This document shows positions 1-12,410 of a DNA stretch of 39,260 nucleotides, in pieces. Each line of letters opens with the position of its first letter. Positions within the stretch are counted from its first letter, which is position 1. The DNA is from Krasilnikovozyma curviuscula (lineage: Eukaryota; Basidiomycota; Tremellomycetes; Cystofilobasidiales; Mrakiaceae): the NCBI GenBank assembly GCA_014825775.1, contig MVAQ01000208.1:1-39260 (forward strand), written 5' to 3'. A model generated the notes under the pieces. That model was not told the origin of the DNA. It saw only the letters and a list, made by a program, of their open reading frames with translations, and ran no database searches. Both the position numbers and the translations under genes were made by a program.

Positions 1-852
1 TACTTCAGGCTGATTGAAGTTCAAGAAACAATGTCATTGACACTCCCGTCTAGTCCTGTGCTGCTTTTAAATCCCACTGTATACTGGTCCATTGTCGACT
101 TCTTGGTATCGTTCCCGCCGTCGCGCTGTGCTCTGATTTCCAATCCGTCTGCTTATACCTTTTTCTCCCTTGCCCCTCTCCCCTCCCCCCTTCCCTGCCA
201 CTTTCCTCCATCCAATCTAACGTCCGCACTATGTGTCTTTTCACAGCACAGCTAAAATCGTGCCGGACCCCTTTTTCCTCAGGCGACTTCTTCGTTCGTT
301 TCCCTCTGGGATGCGAATGGAGGTGTCTGAGGAATAACCTTATAGCAATCGCTAGCTGGACAGAATTAAAATGTTGTCAACTAGCATGGAGGCCTGGCGT
401 GCCGAGCAAAGTTCTACGTCGCATCGAGAACTGCCTTTCCTAGAGGTGAATGACAGAAAGTTCGCCTTGTATGTCCCAACACCTCTTCATTACTTTTCGA
501 TTGTCTAGCTATTTTCACGCTCATCTGAAATATTCCTTTCACACCGGAACCCCTTATAAGAAAATGCTTTTGCAAATAACGCCTCAGAGGTACCTCCCAT
601 CCGGAAGCTTAACATGTCTCATGTGGAGTGTGTTGCTTCCGATGGCCTCAAGGGCATCCCTACCAACAAAACGACAACACCTCCGAGCGGCTGCCGATGT
701 GGAGATTCATCACATATATTGGGAAGTCAAGGACAGAAAAATATGCTTCTTCAATTTGTGGCTGCACTTCAAAACACTCGCTTCGCCGGCCCTCCACCTC
801 ACCTTGCCCAAACGGTTGTTTTTCCAGCTGCACCCCATAACATATCTTCAAA
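1..852. other. Left-edge non-coding stretch, upstream of the dehydrogenase gene
   Basis: No gene is supported here. Open frames exist (the longest runs into the dehydrogenase exon from about 450) but none has a recognisable protein, plausible splice sites or continuity with a neighbour. The part nearest 853 should hold the promoter and 5' leader of the dehydrogenase. A pyrimidine-rich run lies at about 160-215. An upstream gene could end left of position 1. Confidence 0.5.
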
Positions 853-2321
853 ATGACTACCATGTCCCCTTTCAAGTTCTTGAAGGAGCAATTCACTTCT
901 TTGCCTCAAGTTCCCAAGATGAATCTGACAGGAAGAACCGTCCTCATCACAGGAGTAGCTGCTGGAGGTAAGACAAACGTTCTTTCTTACTTTCAGTACT
1001 TTGGATACGTTCTGATACTTTCCATTTCACTACCTGTCTGCAGGTATCGGTATGGAAGCTGCTTCCGCCCTCCTCTCATACAATCCCTCTAAGCTCATCA
1101 TTGGAAACCGTCGTGTTTCTAGCGCTGAAGAGTCTAAGGTTGAACTCCTCCAGCGACACCCTGGAATCAAAGCAGAAGTCATTCAGTGCTGGCCGGTTGA
1201 CCTGTGTGACTTCGACAGCGTTCGAGCATTCGCGAAGAGGGCAAACACTGAACTCGAGCGCCTGGACGTTGCTGTCATGAACGCTGGCAGAAACCCTGGT
1301 CCAGCCAAGTGCTTACCTGAAATCACCAAGGATGCTTTCGAGAACACGTGAGCACCATGATTCCTTCTCGCCTCATCTGCACTCTGACGGTGTATCTCTA
1401 CCCCTCTGTAGGATCCAGACGAATGCTATCTCAACTGCTCTGCTATCTATTCTTCTCACTCCCATCATGAAGAAAACAGCTGCTCTACCTCCGCTTTCAA
1501 CTCCAATAGAGAGCTACAAACCCCATCTCGTCGTCGTTGGTTCAGGTACGTCGATTACTCTCTCTCTCACCTCTTCATCCAAACGCAACAGTTCAGATTT
1601 TTTTCCATTCTTTTTATCTAGGAACCCATTATTGGAGCAAACAGGAGATCGTCGAGGGCAAGAACCCAATCCACCGAATGGGTGATCCTGTCGAGGAAGT
1701 CGGGGCTCAGAGATATTACGCTTCCAAGGTCAGCTCTCATTCTCGTTATCTAGGTATCAAGATTAGACTCTGAAGAGCATCTTGTATCCTTATATCCATT
1801 CCCTTTTTCAGCTGGTGATTCAATTCATTATGAACAAAGTGATTCCATTGTACCCTGAGTTGGCTATCAGCGTCATCGATCCTGGTTTATGCAAATCCAA
1901 CTTGGGTAGAGATTTCAAGGTTCCTGGACTTGTGAAAGCAATCATCAACTTTATTTCCAAGACAGCAGAGGTACGCCAGAGGTGACGATATTATCTCCTC
2001 GCTCGTTGAGCTGATTCAATTCTATCCTTACACTGCCTCAGGTTGGATCAAGAAATATTTTATGGGCTGCCCAACAAAATAAGTCTATCGACTACGTGGT
2101 CAGTCTTGTCTCCTCCTCTACTCTCCGGGAGTGAAAGGCAAACAACTTGTTCTGACATAACATGGCTTTGCTATCTTGTGGCTTTGCAGAGCTGTCTCGA
2201 GGATATCGCTCCTTCAGTATACATGTTCACTACGAAAGGACTTGCAGCAGGAGATTCTATTTGGACAGAGTTCAAGGAGATCATCTCAGAAGTTGCTCCA
2301 GAATCGAAGGCGTTAGTTTGA
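853..2321 (+). CDS. Short-chain dehydrogenase/reductase (retinol-dehydrogenase-like), 7 exons
   Basis: NAD(P)-dependent oxidoreductase with a Rossmann fold; substrate unknown. Exons read as 853-967, 1044-1347, 1412-1545, 1622-1728, 1812-1970, 2042-2098 and 2190-2321, giving 335 residues. Seen in the sequence: the nucleotide-binding motif TGVAAGGIG (residues 33-41) formed across the first intron, an NAG motif in the middle (VMNAG), a serine in VVVGSG near residue 183, and the catalytic pair Y216-x3-K220 (YYASK). Then comes a SDR-type PG turn (VIDPGLCKSNLG). The length and the C-terminal extension fit the fungal family close to human RDH11-14 and WWOX-like enzymes. The start at 853 is the first ATG in frame; in-frame Met codons at residues 4 and 23 are alternatives. 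The 3' end converges with the permease, 155 bases away. No linked pathway partner is evident. Confidence 0.88.
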
Positions 2322-2476
2322 ATTTAAATGCGATGATGCTCTCTTGAATTTTTCCGACCCTTGCTTTTATAAGACATAAGATCGATTTTTGATTAATAAT
2401 CATCTCAGATACATTGACCAGTAAATAGTTTAATTGCTTTAAACGATGTTCACATATCACTGAATAACACGTGGCT

Positions 2477-4974
2477 TTACAAGAAGTATCGGTACTTCGG
2501 ATTCTTATACCCCTGCTCCAAAATGGCTGTAGGAACATCCCGAGAAGACCAGTTTACCCCTTGAGCTTTGTTGCGCCTGTACTCATCCAGAAACATATAA
2601 GAGACTGCGATGAAAGGGGTGACAGAGAGGGAACAACTTACTTGCGATTCTCGTACATCATCCACGTTCGGAGGGAAACGACTAAAACGAACGCAAGGGC
2701 TTCGAAAGATCCTGTGATTATTAGCGCAGGAGTGTACTGAGGCGCGTCTTTCGCACGGACTAGCAGTGACGGTAGCGCTTGAGTGAGCTTAGGGATAGGT
2801 ACATCGAGGAAAGAAAGCACAACTTACAGATGTTTGCTGATACTAAACCTGCCGAATTAGCAGCAAATGTGAACCAACCCGTTCTGAATGCTCTAGCAGA
2901 AACGTTGACTTCGAGAACCTGACAGCAGACGAGTGAGGAAAAAATCAGGATAGCTATCTATGAAGGGGGAGGATAACACACTCGCATTATGCCAGCAGTG
3001 AAAGACACAGGGAGGAATATCTAATTACAAAAATGCGGTCAGCGACACACAGAGATCGATTACAAAAAGGGAAAGACCCACAGGCGCCAGCGGCAAACAA
3101 GAACGTCGCAAAATATGCAACCCCAATGTCCTTTGCACTAACTCCAACCAAGATCATAGAGCCCACAAAAGTAAGCTAGTAACGGAATGTCAATGCTGGA
3201 TGAAAGCGTGGATCAACCTTAGGAGTTAACTTACTATGAACGCGATGCAAAGATGGCCGCTTCTTTCGCGGTAGTAATCTGACGACCATACCACAAGCAC
3301 TGGTTCAAATGGTCGTCGAAGAATAAAACATGAACATTGGAATATGAAAAATGAGATGTCAGAAGGAGTAGTCTTAGATCACATGTTAGAAGACAGACCT
3401 ACACAAAACAACGACAGATACCGCATTCGGCGCGACAGTGTAGAGGTTCGTTTTAACTGTTGAGAATCCCATTCTTGCCACGATAACAGGAAGGAAGTTG
3501 CTGGCTGTGCCGCTTCCAACGCCGTACGAAAACGCTACGGCTGTAAGCACATAGAATTTCCAGTCGAACAGCGACGCAAAGAAATCCGAGTACTTGAATT
3601 CGCCATCGATCACGGTAGTTGAATCCTTCAAGATTCTTAAAATTGCTACTTTCTTCTGCTCCTCGTTCAAGAACTTGGTTTTGGCGGGACTTGGCGGGAG
3701 GACGAGGTAAGCGATGAAAGCCACGGCCAGCGACACAGACCCTTCAAGGATGAACAAGATCTGTGAAGCAACGCAAGCTGATAAGTAACAAACTATTTAC
3801 AGTTTTTGGTCTGGGATTAACGCACCTGCCAGCCCTTGAGATAGGAGTTCACTTGGAACAGACCGTATGCGAGTAATCCTGCCAAAAGTGTATTGTGAGC
3901 ACAAAAGGACCAGGGTACGGGCAGCAAATTCATCAGGACCAACCACTAAAGGCTCCAGAAACTCCTGAGCAGCAGTAAAATGCAGCAATTCTTTTCCCTA
4001 GTTCTCCTCGCGTGTAGAATGTGCTAAGGTAGAAGATGACCGAGGGGGCAAATCCAGCCTCTAAGGAAAGGAATCGTGATCAGTTCAGAGCCCGAATCTA
4101 TCGAGGCAGGAATTCGTTACATCAAGGAGGAAAAGATAAAGCAAGAAGTCAGGCTTACCAAACACTCCCAATGCGATTCTCATTCCCATGACGCCGGCAA
4201 AATCCTTCGCACTAGAAAATGTAAACAATGGTTGACACCAAGTTAGCCTCGCCGACGTTCCCTTGCCATCTAACAACACCGGATCAACTCACTAAGCAGT
4301 ACAAATTGCGAAGACAGACCACCCAATCATCATGATTGGCATTGTATTTGTAGCCCCAAACCGTCTAGTCAGGAGCGCGCCTGGAACGCACAATCCACCT
4401 GTAGAGCACAGTGATTACGAAGTCAGCAGAGAGTTTCAAAAGAAAATCTAAATAACAACGACAACCCGTACAAAAAGGCGCATAGAAGGCAGAGAGAATT
4501 TGGGAGTACTACGGTCCGACGAAAAGTTAGTCACAGCAGCTTGTGCGACGGCAGCGTTGTTACACGAACTTGATTTCCAACAAACCGAAGATCGGTGTCG
4601 ATATGGTCCGTTTTCTGAATAGATAATACAGAAGAACACAGAAGAACGGAAAGTCAGCATAAGATCTTACTGGGTAATCAAAACATTGTACCCACGGCAT
4701 TTCCCAGATTGTTCCTATCCAACGCATTAAAGAGATACATGAAGAAGATAGCTTGATGATTATTGTAAGCATGGAGAACTATACCAACAGCAGGAAATAA
4801 GGACTCACTAGGAAGGATGACTCGATCAAACTTCGCTACAATTTTTTTGCTGACAGCTTCATCGTAGTCCAGTTCTGCGTTGACAACTTCAACTTGTTTT
4901 TCAACAGCTTCCGTTCCAGGCCGTCCTTTGGACTCGTCGTAGAATTTTTCTTCCTCTCCTAATGAAAGCGACAT
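2477..4974 (-). CDS. MFS permease of the Dal5/Tna1/Fen2 (anion:cation symporter) type, copy A, 15 exons
   Basis: Plasma-membrane proton-coupled transporter of small organic anions; the family carries allantoate, nicotinate, pantothenate and similar compounds. Substrate here unknown. Exons on the minus strand: 4974-4809, 4751-4696, 4614-4570, 4508-4472, 4398-4293, 4211-4159, 4060-3944, 3878-3826, 3760-3403, 3299-3235, 3175-3082, 3020-2980, 2918-2828, 2759-2642, 2576-2477, giving 499 residues. Seen: the signature after helix 1 NALDRNNLGNAKTD, then FVGNQYSQILSAFYAPFC, LLTRRFGA between helices 2 and 3, GFSTVKTNLYTVAP in the second half and a hydrophilic tail ending KYRYF(L). The junction 2980/2918 uses a weak donor and is the least certain. 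Copy B at 25010-27791 is a clear paralogue. GATA-type sites (TGATAA at 5374, AGATAG on the minus strand near 5340) lie upstream, consistent with nitrogen control but unproven. Confidence 0.88.
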
Positions 4975-5581
4975 GTGTGGCTACGCTGGTGAGAAGAAGG
5001 AGCAACTGGTGTCTCGAGTAATTTTGTGAGAGCAGCGGCTTTTTAAGGGAACGTGAAAGATTGAAAACATCATTACTCAACGCATTGTGCCTTGCAGTAG
5101 GATTTTGTCACCATATTTCCTATCCAAGACGCAACCACAGATGAAAAGCACGAATTCCGGAGCCAGGGAGCTCGTTCGAGCGACTGTCGGTCGGGCTGGT
5201 TCAGCTTTTCCATACATGTCGGCTTTTCAGTTCACCATAAAGAAACAACAGAGGCCGCAGAGATCTGGGGATGGTTTTCTCAGGAGTTTACGTGGGCTCC
5301 ATTGTAATTTCCATACTTATTCATACATCCATACCACGCTATCTATAAAGTGGGGAAAGGAAAACGAGGCTGCTGATAACACGAGTAATACGTGATGTGG
5401 ACTAGGCTTTGGTTTTTTGTTGAGACAGATCAACAGACACGGCAGTGCCATGAGGAGCCGCTGTTTAGGTGACAATAATAATGTAGTGGGGGTTCTCCTG
5501 TAAGGTGAGTGAGTTACTGAGAACAATGATGGTATGTGGAGGTTGCGATACATTGAAGAGCTGAGGAAGATCTGGAAGATT
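4975..5581. other. Intergenic: permease A promoter and CK2 alpha 3' region
   Basis: No coding region is supported. The right part should hold the 3' untranslated region of CK2 alpha and the left part the promoter of permease A. Two HGATAR-type sequences are visible: TGATAA at 5374-5379 on the plus strand and AGATAG on the minus strand at about 5339-5344. A TATA-like CTATAAAG sits at 5343-5350. Confidence 0.5.
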
Positions 5582-7617
<2,036 letters not shown>

Positions 7618-7889
7618 CTTGAACCCACCAAATCAGTTTAGCTTGAGGTGAAAGTTGAGTTCTTACTGTGGGAGAACTCGCCGCGTTGGTGCACTCGGAA
7701 GGAGGAGAGGGTTGTAACTTATTCTCTAATTTTTCTTCTCTGCAAAAGCAAGACCAGAGACTTTTTCAATAGCCCTGTACCAGTATTTTACTGGCTCTGC
7801 TGTTAGTAAGAGTGCTCATCTGCAAGATTTCGCCGCTGCTTCTCCGTCTCCCATCTCACGACAAGTACATACAAACAAAGTGGAATTCG

Positions 7890-9706
7890 TCACTGCTTCT
7901 CTGTATCTATCGCTGCAACATTATCTTCAAATTCCACCACGTGTTCCTTCGGTCCCACCGAGCTTTCCGACGTCGTTGTGACGCCCAAAGTCAGATTATA
8001 CGATACTGACAGTGCACTCTCGGAAATTACCTGCTCGAACGTCAGAGCTCCTGCTGGGAAGACCCTACTCTGCCGTGACTGAACGGTTGCTTCCAAGTTT
8101 CCTGTGGTAGAGTTATCGGCGTGGTTAAAGAGGAGACTCCGTCGTGTTACGACGAAGAGGCCAACATTGAGAGTCCCACTACTCGCGATGCACAATCCGG
8201 CGCAGGTGACGAACCACGACGGTACATTCACGCCTGTCATGCCACAAATCCGTGTTATTGCGAGGGGTAGGTTGATGATGGTGAAGACCACAGGATACTG
8301 AAGAGAAAATATGAATTAGCTACGGCTTCAAGGATTCGTCGAAAGGGATGACTTGCCATCAACATCTTTCGACACGACTTCACTATCTGCTTAGAGCTCT
8401 CAAAGACAGGAACATCGACCCCGTATTCGTTTTGATGTGTCGATTGGCTAGAGCAGTTGGTGCAGCTGAAGGCATTTCGTTTGAGGAATGACTGGCAATT
8501 CTTTGTTTTCTTTTCTGCGATGGCTTTTTGAAATCGGCCTGTTAGTTTGAAGTACATCACGATGTAAAGAACTGTTAAAAAAACAAATTGGATGAACCTT
8601 GTCAGAATCGGCATAACCAGGGGAGATTCAATTCCGCTCACAGCTGGTGATGCCCATTGTTGCGAAGATTCAAACGTAAAGGAAAAGCAGACGCTCGAGG
8701 CTATATGACTTATCAATCCAGCACCATAATCCAGCTAAAGAACAGTTAGAAGGATTTTTAGTATCTATTTTGAGACTGAAGCATTCTGCTAGAATAACTA
8801 GCAAAAAATGAACTCACCTGGGCCGTAGAAGAACGCCCCCTTCCCAGCAGAAACCGCCCATCCTCCAAAGGTCACACCAAACAGCAGAGACCACACCACC
8901 GCACAGACTGAAACTATGATCCATCGAGGTGGGTTGACCTGAAGCACAAGGACACCGAAGGTGTGGCACGAAAGGATGAGATTGAACAATGTACTTCCTA
9001 GATCGCCGAATTCTAGCAGCATGCCTAGGAGATTCGAGAAGTTTCAGAAGGGATGTATTTCCAGGATTGTACAAGAGAACTCTCATCTTGAGCAATACAA
9101 AGATTTTCTCGAGAGATTTTGTGCTCAATCGCATAAGTGAAGGCAGGCACTATGCTGACTGAAGAAGGTGCGATGGCTGTCAGCCCAGGTAAAATTTGGG
9201 CAAATCTTACACGTACTGGCAATTATTAAGTCCATTGTTATCAGACATAAAAAGTAGATGCCTAGGCCAGAGTTTAGAAAATTGAGGAGTGGTTTATGCA
9301 TCTTCTCCGTCTGCTTACAGCAGAAGCTGTGAATGTAATGGTAGAGGAAGTAGAGCTGAGTTCCCAGAACTGCTAGCATTGAGATGACTCCTGCAGCTGC
9401 AATCACCTACAAAATGGCAGAAAAAGGGAGGGAATTCTTGGGTCAGATATCAAACATTGGGGGAAACAGTAGCAAAGCTGGATTTCCAGGTAACAAAATA
9501 TTGATGTTGACTGACAGAAACTTCTGCTACCCCCGAGCTGCTGAAATGTACAACTGTGAATGGCATGATTTTTATTAGGCTCACCACACCTTGTTGGGAG
9601 GATTGTCGAAGTGGACTTTAACGACGACCTGGTTGCACTGGCGAGAACCAAGTGCAGCTGCCTCACTGTTATTGGGAGGTGTGTTCACTGCTGAGCAAGT
9701 AGCAGT
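7890..9706 (-). pseudogene. Seven-helix receptor of the fungal cAMP-receptor-like/Git3 type, probably broken
   Basis: Membrane receptor expected to signal through a G protein. Readable exons on the minus strand: 9706-9590, 9406-9217 (TM1-2), 9158-9087, 9024-8818 (TM3-4), 8734-8642 (TM5 start), 8571-8357 (TM5 end and a Cys/Ser-rich third loop), 8297-7890 (TM6-7 and tail). Seen: CIAQ..LLEFGDLGSTLFN for helix 3, YGPAGLWCWIDKSYSLER before helix 5, LPLAITRI in helix 6, and SGTLNVGLFVVTRR closing helix 7. Three problems: an in-frame TGA at 8670-8672 in helix 5; the expected donor after 9087 reads ATGAGA instead of GTGAGA, the nearest GT (9080) adding residues; and no ATG can be joined in frame to the first exon, because the frame upstream of 9736 meets a stop. 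One intron is GC-AG (donor GCAAGT at 8356). The rest stays open, so decay would be recent. Alternatives: assembly error, or unusual splicing. Confidence 0.72.
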
Positions 9707-10454
9707 CTGATGTAAGTATACTCAAAGGGACTTACAAGAGCGATGTAGTTCAGGGACGGCCAAAGGTCAACAGACGATCAGCTACCATCGTGGAGAGAGG
9801 AGGAAAGGATTTTTGCGTACACAAATTCGACTCACAATTTGGGGTTTCGACCTGCGAAGACAGCCCATCGAGAACGATGTTTGGGCGGATGTTTAAGTAC
9901 TGAATCAAGTTACTATTCCTTGACCGTAGGCAGTCATTCTCGAAGCAGCCTGCCCAAAACAATTTGGCGTTCGCCGAGCGCCTCTCTACCTTTTCCGACG
10001 TAGACTTTTTCGATAAAGATTGCTTCTTGACGGGGCGCGTCGTACATTAACTGGTTAATGATCTGGAGGGGTTAACCACTTGGGGTACTGCCAGATTGAT
10101 TGAGAAAACTCTTGGAAGGGGACCAAAGGAAATTACGAACTACCATGAGGCGTTTATCTAATCAGCGGGACTACACCTGAAAGCTGGTAACTTCCCCAAA
10201 CAGTGAGCCAAAGCTTCCAATCGCCAACCCTGAACATTCAAGAGAGAGAGGAACAGAAGGAGAACTCCTGATAGAATGGCTGCTAATGGGCGAATGTAAA
10301 CAAACAATCACTTACGTAATTCAAAGGTCCATGCGAGAGCGGCAACCACTGCGACTCGAACTCAGCCAGTTTCACAGTCGCACATCCATCCCTGGAATTC
10401 TAGGGCCAAGGTGCTGAGAAGGTCTAGCTGAAGGTGGGAAGACTGGAAGGGACG
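9707..10454. other. Intergenic between the receptor remnant and the second CK2 alpha
   Basis: Should contain the missing 5' end of the receptor gene (a GTAAGT donor stands at 9735-9730 on the minus strand after a short open stretch, but no start codon joins to it) and the promoter of the kinase on the plus strand. A 70-codon minus-strand frame at 9750-9962 has no ATG at its head and no recognisable family. Nothing else is supported. Confidence 0.4.
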
Positions 10455-12268
10455 ATGGACTCAATTGTGAGTGATTCCTCAGGCAGGTCCAAAGCAACAG
10501 CAAACAGTCTCTCTAAATTGAGCTCGCTTACCCTCCCTTCCCCTTTTCCCATCATAACTTCTCAGTCTCGAGTCTATGCGGATGCCAATGAGACTCTAGG
10601 ACCCGAGTGGTATGACTACGATAATCTAAATCTCCTCTTTTCAGATACAAGCTTGTACGAGATCGACAGGAAACTTGGTGTGTAGTTGCTTGACTCGGGA
10701 TTTCTGCTCCCTTCCTCTCTATCATTCGTTAACTCAAGAATGAAACGCACCCAATTCTTTATCATTTCTTCATGAAACCTTACGTGGTGTACAGGAAGAG
10801 GAAAGTACAGTGAAGTAAGCGTTGGACAGGAAACTGCAGCGTCACACCTCCTCTCTAGACCTCGTGTGCTGAGCAGCTCATTTTGATGTTCATCCCCACT
10901 AGGTCTTCCAAGGAACATATCTTCCCAGTGATACTACATGTGTTCTCAAAGTATTGAAACCGGTGAAAAGGAAAAGTGGGTCCGAGCTCTAGCAACTGCG
11001 GACTGGTTCCTTACTGACCTGCCGGCCCCTTTTCGTAGAGATCAAGAGAGAGGTCAAGATCCTCCAGAACCTGGGTACGGTCAATGCTGTAAATGTTGTC
11101 CGTCTCTTGGCTGTGGTAAGGGATCCTCAGGTGAGTGTGGTCTCCATTCTGTGGGCTGCGCTTCTTCCCTGATTATTAGTATTTCTCCGACCATGACATC
11201 TAGCTCAAGACTCCCACACTCGTCTTCGAATATGTCGATGTAAGTTTATAACCTTTTGTTAGAACTGCTAGTCGAGGAAGATCCTCTTCTGACGTACGCT
11301 CCTCAACGCAAATGTTGCAGAACATTGACTTCAAAACGCTCTATCCAAGATTGACAGATTTTGACATCAGATACTACATCTTGGAGCTTCTCAAAGCATT
11401 GGACTTCTGTCACTCTAAGGGCATCATGCACCGAGATGTCAAACCTCACAATGTCATGATAGACCATCGGCAGAAGAAGCTTCGCTTGATCGATTGGGGT
11501 CTTGCAGAATTCTACCATCCAGGAACGGAATACAACGTTAGAGTTGCCAGTCGTCCTTTCAAAGGGCCGGAACTGCTCGTCGGAATGGAGAAGTACGATT
11601 ATAGTCTAGACATGTGGTCTTTGGGCTGTATGTTCGCTGGGATGATCTTTAGGAAAGATCCTTTCTTCCTTGGTAGGGACAACAATGATCAACTTGTCAA
11701 GTAAGTCCAAGCGACGAACAGCACCTTAAGAGATTTTAATAAGTGTGACGCTTCCTTCTATTTCCAGGATCACTCAAGTCCTTGGCACTGACGAGCTTGT
11801 TGATGTAAGCAACATTTTTTTTCTTGGTGAGCAGTTGACAGCCTCACTTACGCGTCATCATTTTTAAAGTACTTGGAAAAGTACGATCTTGAGCTCGATC
11901 CAAAGTATGGAAACACCCTTACCAGTCACAAGCGTCTACCTTGGTCTCATTTTGTGAACGACAGTGAGTAGACGAAGTCTTGCTTAATGTCCGTAAACTG
12001 ACTCTTTTTGTTTCAGACAACAAACGTTACCAAAGTCCTGCAGCTTTGGATTTCCTGGACTCTCTCCTACGATACGATCACCAAGAGCGTCTCACAGCAC
12101 GTGAAGCTCAGGCTCACCCTTTCTTCAGTGAGTTGAGGTTTCAGACTGACTTCTTTAGCTCTCATTGTACCAGACTGACTTAGCTGTAACCTGACAGAAC
12201 CTGTCCGAAATGGATACATCTACGAGGATTCTGACACTGGAACGATGAGTGAAGGAGTCTCCAGCTAG
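10455..12268 (+). CDS. Second, diverged casein kinase 2 alpha-type kinase, 11 exons
   Basis: Paralogue of the CK2 alpha gene at 5582-7617, in the opposite orientation. Exons: 10455-10466, 10566-10677, 10795-10814, 10903-10975, 11039-11130, 11204-11239, 11321-11700, 11768-11804, 11870-11963, 12017-12127, 12198-12268, giving 345 residues with no frame break. Kinase residues are intact: GRGKYSEVF loop, K64, [19 protein letters not shown] (D154), DWG (D173). Differences from the canonical copy: [12 protein letters not shown] has Pro194 where CK2 has Tyr; [11 protein letters not shown] replaces [11 protein letters not shown]; the GGPNI stretch after helix C is replaced by a longer segment; and the helix G loop reads [10 protein letters not shown]. 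The C-terminus is a short acidic/Ser tail instead of the Ala-rich one. Start at 10455 is the first in-frame ATG and gives the same phase-0 first intron as the canonical gene. It should be a folded kinase, but with possibly altered substrate choice or beta-subunit contact. Confidence 0.9.
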
Positions 12269-12410
12269 CCCAGTCACTCCCTTACCTACATTCTTGCCTC
12301 ATCATGTTTATTTCGGACAACATTCACGTCTCCATCTAATTTCTTGTCAAGCTTACGAACCCAGTCTATGATACATACATAATGTTACAACAAAACTCAC
12401 AATAGGTTTT

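Noticed and set aside
450..971. Open frame of 173 codons on the plus strand
   Set aside because: Overlaps the first exon and intron of the dehydrogenase in another frame, and has no domain or homologue that I recognise.
7812..8301. Plus-strand frames over the receptor 3' part
   Set aside because: Antisense to the helix 6-7 exon and tail, which have clear membrane-protein sequence on the minus strand.
9750..9962. 70-codon minus-strand frame upstream of the receptor, a possible N-terminal exon
   Set aside because: It has no ATG at its head; the only one in it (MVADR) cannot be spliced in phase with a convincing donor to the next receptor exon.
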